Of a stretch of 13,890 bases of DNA, positions 10,129-13,890 are shown one piece after another. The notes under the pieces are model-generated. The model was not told where the DNA came from, did not search any database, and saw nothing but the letters and a program-made list of their open reading frames with translations. The DNA is from an uncultured Candidatus Competibacteraceae bacterium (GTDB lineage Bacteria; Pseudomonadota; Gammaproteobacteria; Competibacterales; Competibacteraceae). Each line of letters opens with the position of its first letter. Within the stretch, counting starts at the first letter, position 1. The stretch lies in NCBI GenBank assembly GCA_937872125.1, contig CALMNY010000410.1, positions 1 to 13,890 on the forward strand, read 5' to 3'. A program made the translations under genes and the position numbers.

Positions 10129-11850
10129 ATGGTTATTGAATACGCCAAGATTTATCAAACTGCTTTTATCCATAAAAAATCAGGAATTATTTATGGAATC
10201 CTTGTTATTCTGATTATTTTCATACACTTGCTGCTTGCCCAATATTACCAGTTTATTTGTGACGATGCTTATATATCTTTTCGTTACGCTAAAAACATGG
10301 CGCTGGGTCATGGATTGACCTGGAACCCTGGAGAATACGTCGAAGGCTATACCAATTTTTTATGGACTGCATGGCTAGGATTCTGTTATTGGCTTGGTTT
10401 CGATATTGAATCCTTAAGCCTGATCTCATCGGGATTGCTTTCAATACTGTCGTTAGGTGTTGTTTATCTAATCCTTCGTGAAGGTTTTCCAGATCGCTAT
10501 CGAATACTGTTTTTAATCACACTGGCCCTCCTCGCTGTAAACCGGAGCTGGAACGTATGGGCCAGCAGCGGCCTGGAAACCAGGATGTTTACATTCTTTT
10601 CTCTTTGTGGCTTCTATCTTGTTTTCCTATCAAAGAAACGATTTGCTGTTTTGGCAGGTTCATTTTTATTTGGACTTTCTACGCTAACCCGCCCCGATGG
10701 TTACTTAATATTTTTTTGCGTCATACTGGCAGCTTTATTTATTAACAGACATTCATTAAAAAACCGTAAAACTTATTTAATATGTTTAATTATGCCCTAT
10801 GTTTTAATAACAGGGATCCATCTTTTATTCCGCTGGAATTATTATGGTTTATTATTGCCCAATACTTATTACGCCAAAGTAGATGATCCCTGGCCAGAAA
10901 TAGGCCTGATCTGGCTGCGAGCATTTATTCTGGAGTATGGATTGATTCCGATGATACTCATGGGCCTGGTTTTTTACCCTTTTTATTTGATAAAAAAAGG
11001 CCGAAAAACTATTCATGCCCATTTCCACCTTCTTGCCTTGTGGGTTTTTGGACCTGCCTTGGCATATTATGTAATTATTGTTGGCGGCGACCATTTTGAA
11101 TATCGCTTGTTTGACACTTATATGCCATTCCTTGAAATTCTCATGGCTGATCTTGCCTATGTAATGGTCACAGGACTTAACTTTATTATCCTGAAATTTA
11201 TCGCCATCGCTATAACGATCTGGGGGCTGGTCTTTCATGTCATAACCCCACATTTCAGGATCTTGCCATACGCTGATTCTGGAGAAAATAATCAAACCCA
11301 CTTCTACAGGTCTATTGCATTCCTGCAAAAAAACTGGCCGGGTGTTTTGCTTTTCACCGATAAAATCAATCGTCTATATAAAACTCAGTCGCAACACTAT
11401 GTAGGCGCTTCTCAGGAAAGCTTCAAATGGTTTTGGCAAGCACGCCTGAGTGCTTTTAAGGGATTCAAAAACTTACCGATGCCAAACTCAGCCGTCACCC
11501 GCGCTACAGCCATTGGCGTGTTGGGTTATTATGTAGATATCACCGTAATTGATGAGTATGGTTTGACAGATCGAGTGATTACCAGCCAAATCAAAACCAG
11601 CGATAAAAACAAAAAGTTGCATTCCCATAATCGAATGGGATCGGAAGAATATTTTAACCAAAGGGGAGTTAACTTTATCCCGGTCTGCGTCATTGATGGG
11701 CAAACCAGGTGTAGAAATCCTTTTTACAAGGACTACAGTTATATGCCCCTCTACAAAGGTACGCTTGCCAATAAAACTGTTTTATTCAGATCACCAGATA
11801 TCCAATGGGCGATTGAAAATTTCTCAAACATTCAAAAGATTAATGAATAA
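10129..11850 (+). CDS. AT-rich multi-pass membrane protein, GT-C glycosyltransferase-like
   Basis: Integral membrane protein of 573 residues. After a short cytoplasmic N-terminus, a membrane segment (about 19-38) leads to the loop CDDAYISFRYAKNMALGHGLTW (44-65), which includes the Asp-Asp pair at 45-46, and then EGYTNFLW (72-79). This layout matches GT-C enzymes of the arabinofuranosyltransferase (AftB)/ArnT-like kind, where a loop-1 Asp is catalytic and the donor is a polyprenyl-phosphate sugar. About ten hydrophobic segments follow up to about residue 365. The last 200 residues are a soluble, presumably periplasmic domain with GVLGYYVDITVIDEYGLTDR. Donor and acceptor are unknown. Base composition and codon use (many AAA, TTT, ATT, TTA) differ sharply from the GC-rich neighbours, which suggests horizontal transfer. 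No clear ribosome-binding site precedes the ATG. Confidence 0.8.
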   Translation: MVIEYAKIYQTAFIHKKSGIIYGILVILIIFIHLLLAQYYQFICDDAYISFRYAKNMALGHGLTWNPGEYVEGYTNFLWTAWLGFCYWLGFDIESLSLISSGLLSILSLGVVYLILREGFPDRYRILFLITLALLAVNRSWNVWASSGLETRMFTFFSLCGFYLVFLSKKRFAVLAGSFLFGLSTLTRPDGYLIFFCVILAALFINRHSLKNRKTYLICLIMPYVLITGIHLLFRWNYYGLLLPNTYYAKVDDPWPEIGLIWLRAFILEYGLIPMILMGLVFYPFYLIKKGRKTIHAHFHLLALWVFGPALAYYVIIVGGDHFEYRLFDTYMPFLEILMADLAYVMVTGLNFIILKFIAIAITIWGLVFHVITPHFRILPYADSGENNQTHFYRSIAFLQKNWPGVLLFTDKINRLYKTQSQHYVGASQESFKWFWQARLSAFKGFKNLPMPNSAVTRATAIGVLGYYVDITVIDEYGLTDRVITSQIKTSDKNKKLHSHNRMGSEEYFNQRGVNFIPVCVIDGQTRCRNPFYKDYSYMPLYKGTLANKTVLFRSPDIQWAIENFSNIQKINE

Positions 11851-11871
11851 GTAACTGAACGGCCAACCATT

Positions 11872-11889
11872 AACCATCTTGGTTTTCTT
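11872..11889 (+). terminator. Weak possible terminator after the GT-C gene
   Basis: AACCA (11872-11876) and TGGTT (11880-11884) form a 5-bp stem with a 3-base loop, followed by TTCTT. The stem is short and AT-rich, so it is at best a weak Rho-independent terminator. Confidence 0.25.
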
Positions 11890-11912
11890 ACCTAAATCGG
11901 GCGACCCTAGCC

Positions 11913-12956
<1,044 letters not shown>

Positions 12957-12958
12957 TC

Positions 12959-12965
12959 TAAGGAG
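12959..12965 (+). promoter_or_regulatory. Strong ribosome-binding site that decides the vapX start
   Basis: TAAGGAG is a near-perfect Shine-Dalgarno sequence. An ATG at 12966 touches it directly and cannot be the start. The in-frame ATG at 12975, nine bases downstream, fits. Confidence 0.8.
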
Positions 12966-12974
12966 ATGACTTCC

Positions 12975-13169
12975 ATGTTGCAAATTGAACCCCAGTACCT
13001 GATCGGCACATGGCGGCGGTTCGGTTTATCCGGTCCCGTCTATGAGATTATCGCGGAAGGGAAAAAACTCTCTGCCGGCGATGAGACTCTACGCATTCGG
13101 GTGGTCGAAACCGGCGAGGAGCTTGATTACAAACTCGCTGATATTCTTGACGATCCCAAGGAACGCTGA
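12975..13169 (+). CDS. VapX-like small protein, probable antitoxin of VapD
   Basis: A 64-residue protein beginning MLQIEPQYLIGTWRRFG. Recognisable family features are the N-terminal PxYLIGTxxRFGxxGPxYE pattern, followed by LRIRVVETGEELDYKLADILDDP. From memory this is the small family (DUF5397) that precedes vapD in several bacteria and corresponds by position to Haemophilus influenzae vapX. The family name is unverified. No DNA-binding fold is obvious. Its stop TGA overlaps the vapD ATG by one base, the tight coupling expected of an antitoxin-toxin pair. An antitoxin role is inferred from position. The start at 12975 is set by the upstream TAAGGAG. Confidence 0.75.
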   Translation: MLQIEPQYLIGTWRRFGLSGPVYEIIAEGKKLSAGDETLRIRVVETGEELDYKLADILDDPKER

Positions 13170-13447
13170 TGTTTGCCATTGCCTTTGATCTGGTGGTCGC
13201 CGATACCGCCAAGAATCACCCCAAGGGCGTAGCGCAAGCCTATGCCGATATCCGCAACACTCTCACTGGGTTTGGTTTCGAGTGGCGGCAGGGTAGCCTT
13301 TACACGACTGACAAGGATGATTTGGCGAATCTGTTTGCCGCGATTATGGCGCTAAAAGCGTTGCCCTGGTTTCCCGCTTCCGTCCGGGATATTCGCGCCT
13401 TCAAGATCGAACACTGGTCAGATTTTACTACGCTGGTCAAGACCTGA
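13169..13447 (+). CDS. vapD: VapD-family endoribonuclease toxin
   Basis: A 92-residue protein that matches Haemophilus influenzae VapD almost end to end as I recall it: MFAIAFDLVVADT, HPKGVAQAYADI, GFEWRQGSLYT, LANLFAAIMALK, and SVRDIRAFKIEHWSDFT at the C-terminus. VapD proteins have the ferredoxin-like fold of Cas2 and act as endoribonucleases. Asp7 on the first strand (AFDL) is the conserved acidic residue. It likely acts on mRNA in the cytoplasm as the toxin of a type II module. The ATG overlaps the vapX stop (TGATG), and AAGGA lies six bases upstream. The gene looks intact. It is not Cas2, because no CRISPR array or other cas gene is nearby. Confidence 0.92.
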   Translation: MFAIAFDLVVADTAKNHPKGVAQAYADIRNTLTGFGFEWRQGSLYTTDKDDLANLFAAIMALKALPWFPASVRDIRAFKIEHWSDFTTLVKT

Positions 13448-13495
13448 ATCTCCTTGAAACCTTCACTGAAAACATCTTCATACCCACATCCAGAT

Positions 13496-13890
13496 ATGAC
13501 CCATCCCGCCTTCGAGCCTCTGCGCAGTTATCCCGTCCCCGCCCTGCGGCTGGAATTCCAGGAATACCGCCATCGCGTCACCGGCGCCCGACATTTCCAT
13601 CTCGCCGCCGACGATCCGCACAACGCCTTTATGGTCGCGTTCCTGACCGTGCCGCAGGACTCAACCGGCGTAGCCCACATCCTCGAACACACCGCGCTGT
13701 GCGGCAGCCAGCGTTACCCGGTGCGCGACCCGTTTTTCATGATGATCCGGCGTTCGCTCCACACCTTTATGAACGCCTTCACCAGCAGCGACTGGACCGC
13801 CTACCCGTTCGCCAGCCAGAACAAAAAGGATTTCAATAATCTGCTGGATGTTTATCTCGACGCAGCGTTCTTCCCGCTGCTGGACGAACG
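13496..13890 (+). CDS. M16C metallopeptidase, PreP-like, 5' part (runs off window)
   Basis: The first 131 codons of a zinc peptidase of the pitrilysin/insulinase superfamily, M16C (presequence protease) branch. These enzymes degrade oligopeptides inside a clamshell chamber. The inverted zinc motif HILEH is at 61-65 in STGVAHILEHTALCGSQRYPVRDPF, the classic PreP pattern. MMIRRSLHTFMNAFTSSDWTAYPF follows, where TxDxTxYP is the substrate-cleft signature. The frame is open to the last base. Full-length members are about 970-1000 aa, so most of the gene lies downstream. The start is 48 bp after vapD with no clear ribosome-binding site, and an upstream start cannot be excluded. Confidence 0.93.
   Translation, partial: MTHPAFEPLRSYPVPALRLEFQEYRHRVTGARHFHLAADDPHNAFMVAFLTVPQDSTGVAHILEHTALCGSQRYPVRDPFFMMIRRSLHTFMNAFTSSDWTAYPFASQNKKDFNNLLDVYLDAAFFPLLDE

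Noticed and set aside
13169..13447. Cas2 of a CRISPR system
   Set aside because: The sequence follows VapD end to end, and there is no cas1, no repeat array and no other cas gene in the window.

Overview
The window is a stretch of GC-rich bacterial chromosome that looks like ordinary gammaproteobacterial core genome with a few accessory pieces. The evidence for this is the leuS-lptE-holA order (lptE implies a Gram-negative outer membrane), a short TsaC/YrdC-type tsaC directly behind topA, and the close resemblance of LeuRS, HolA, LptE and TsaC to the E. coli proteins as I remember them. The genus cannot be settled from the sequence. An environmental gammaproteobacterium is a guess.

Layout. 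Positions 1-2522 (+) hold the 3' part of topA and, three bases later, tsaC. Positions 2573-8164 (-) hold a housekeeping block that reads leuS > lptE > holA > proA and converges on tsaC. A 239-bp divergent intergenic region (8165-8403) separates leuS from a rightward pair, a Nit-type carbon-nitrogen hydrolase and an exonuclease III-type AP endonuclease (xth). Positions 10129-11850 hold a strikingly AT-rich gene for a multi-pass membrane protein of the GT-C glycosyltransferase type, very likely acquired horizontally. GC-rich sequence resumes with rfbB (dTDP-glucose 4,6-dehydratase). It is followed with almost no gap by a two-gene vapX-like/vapD toxin-antitoxin module, and then by the 5' end of an M16C (PreP-like) metallopeptidase that runs off the window.

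How the genes relate. Most are independent housekeeping functions: DNA topology, tRNA t6A modification, leucyl-tRNA charging, LPS export, replication clamp loading, proline synthesis, metabolite repair and base-excision repair. The GT-C protein and RfbB may both serve cell-surface glycan synthesis, but no other sugar genes lie in view.

Most interesting items. (1) A 45-bp double-palindrome repeat sits inside leuS in frame and adds exactly 15 residues at the edge of the LeuRS editing domain. (2) The vapXD module lies directly behind rfbB with no room for an intergenic promoter. (3) The AT-rich GT-C gene forms a single-gene islet. (4) A 9-bp-period TTCCGTG tandem repeat fills the leuS-lptE gap. 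I saw no tRNA, rRNA, CRISPR array, IS element or phage gene. No gene-free stretch exceeds 300 bp.
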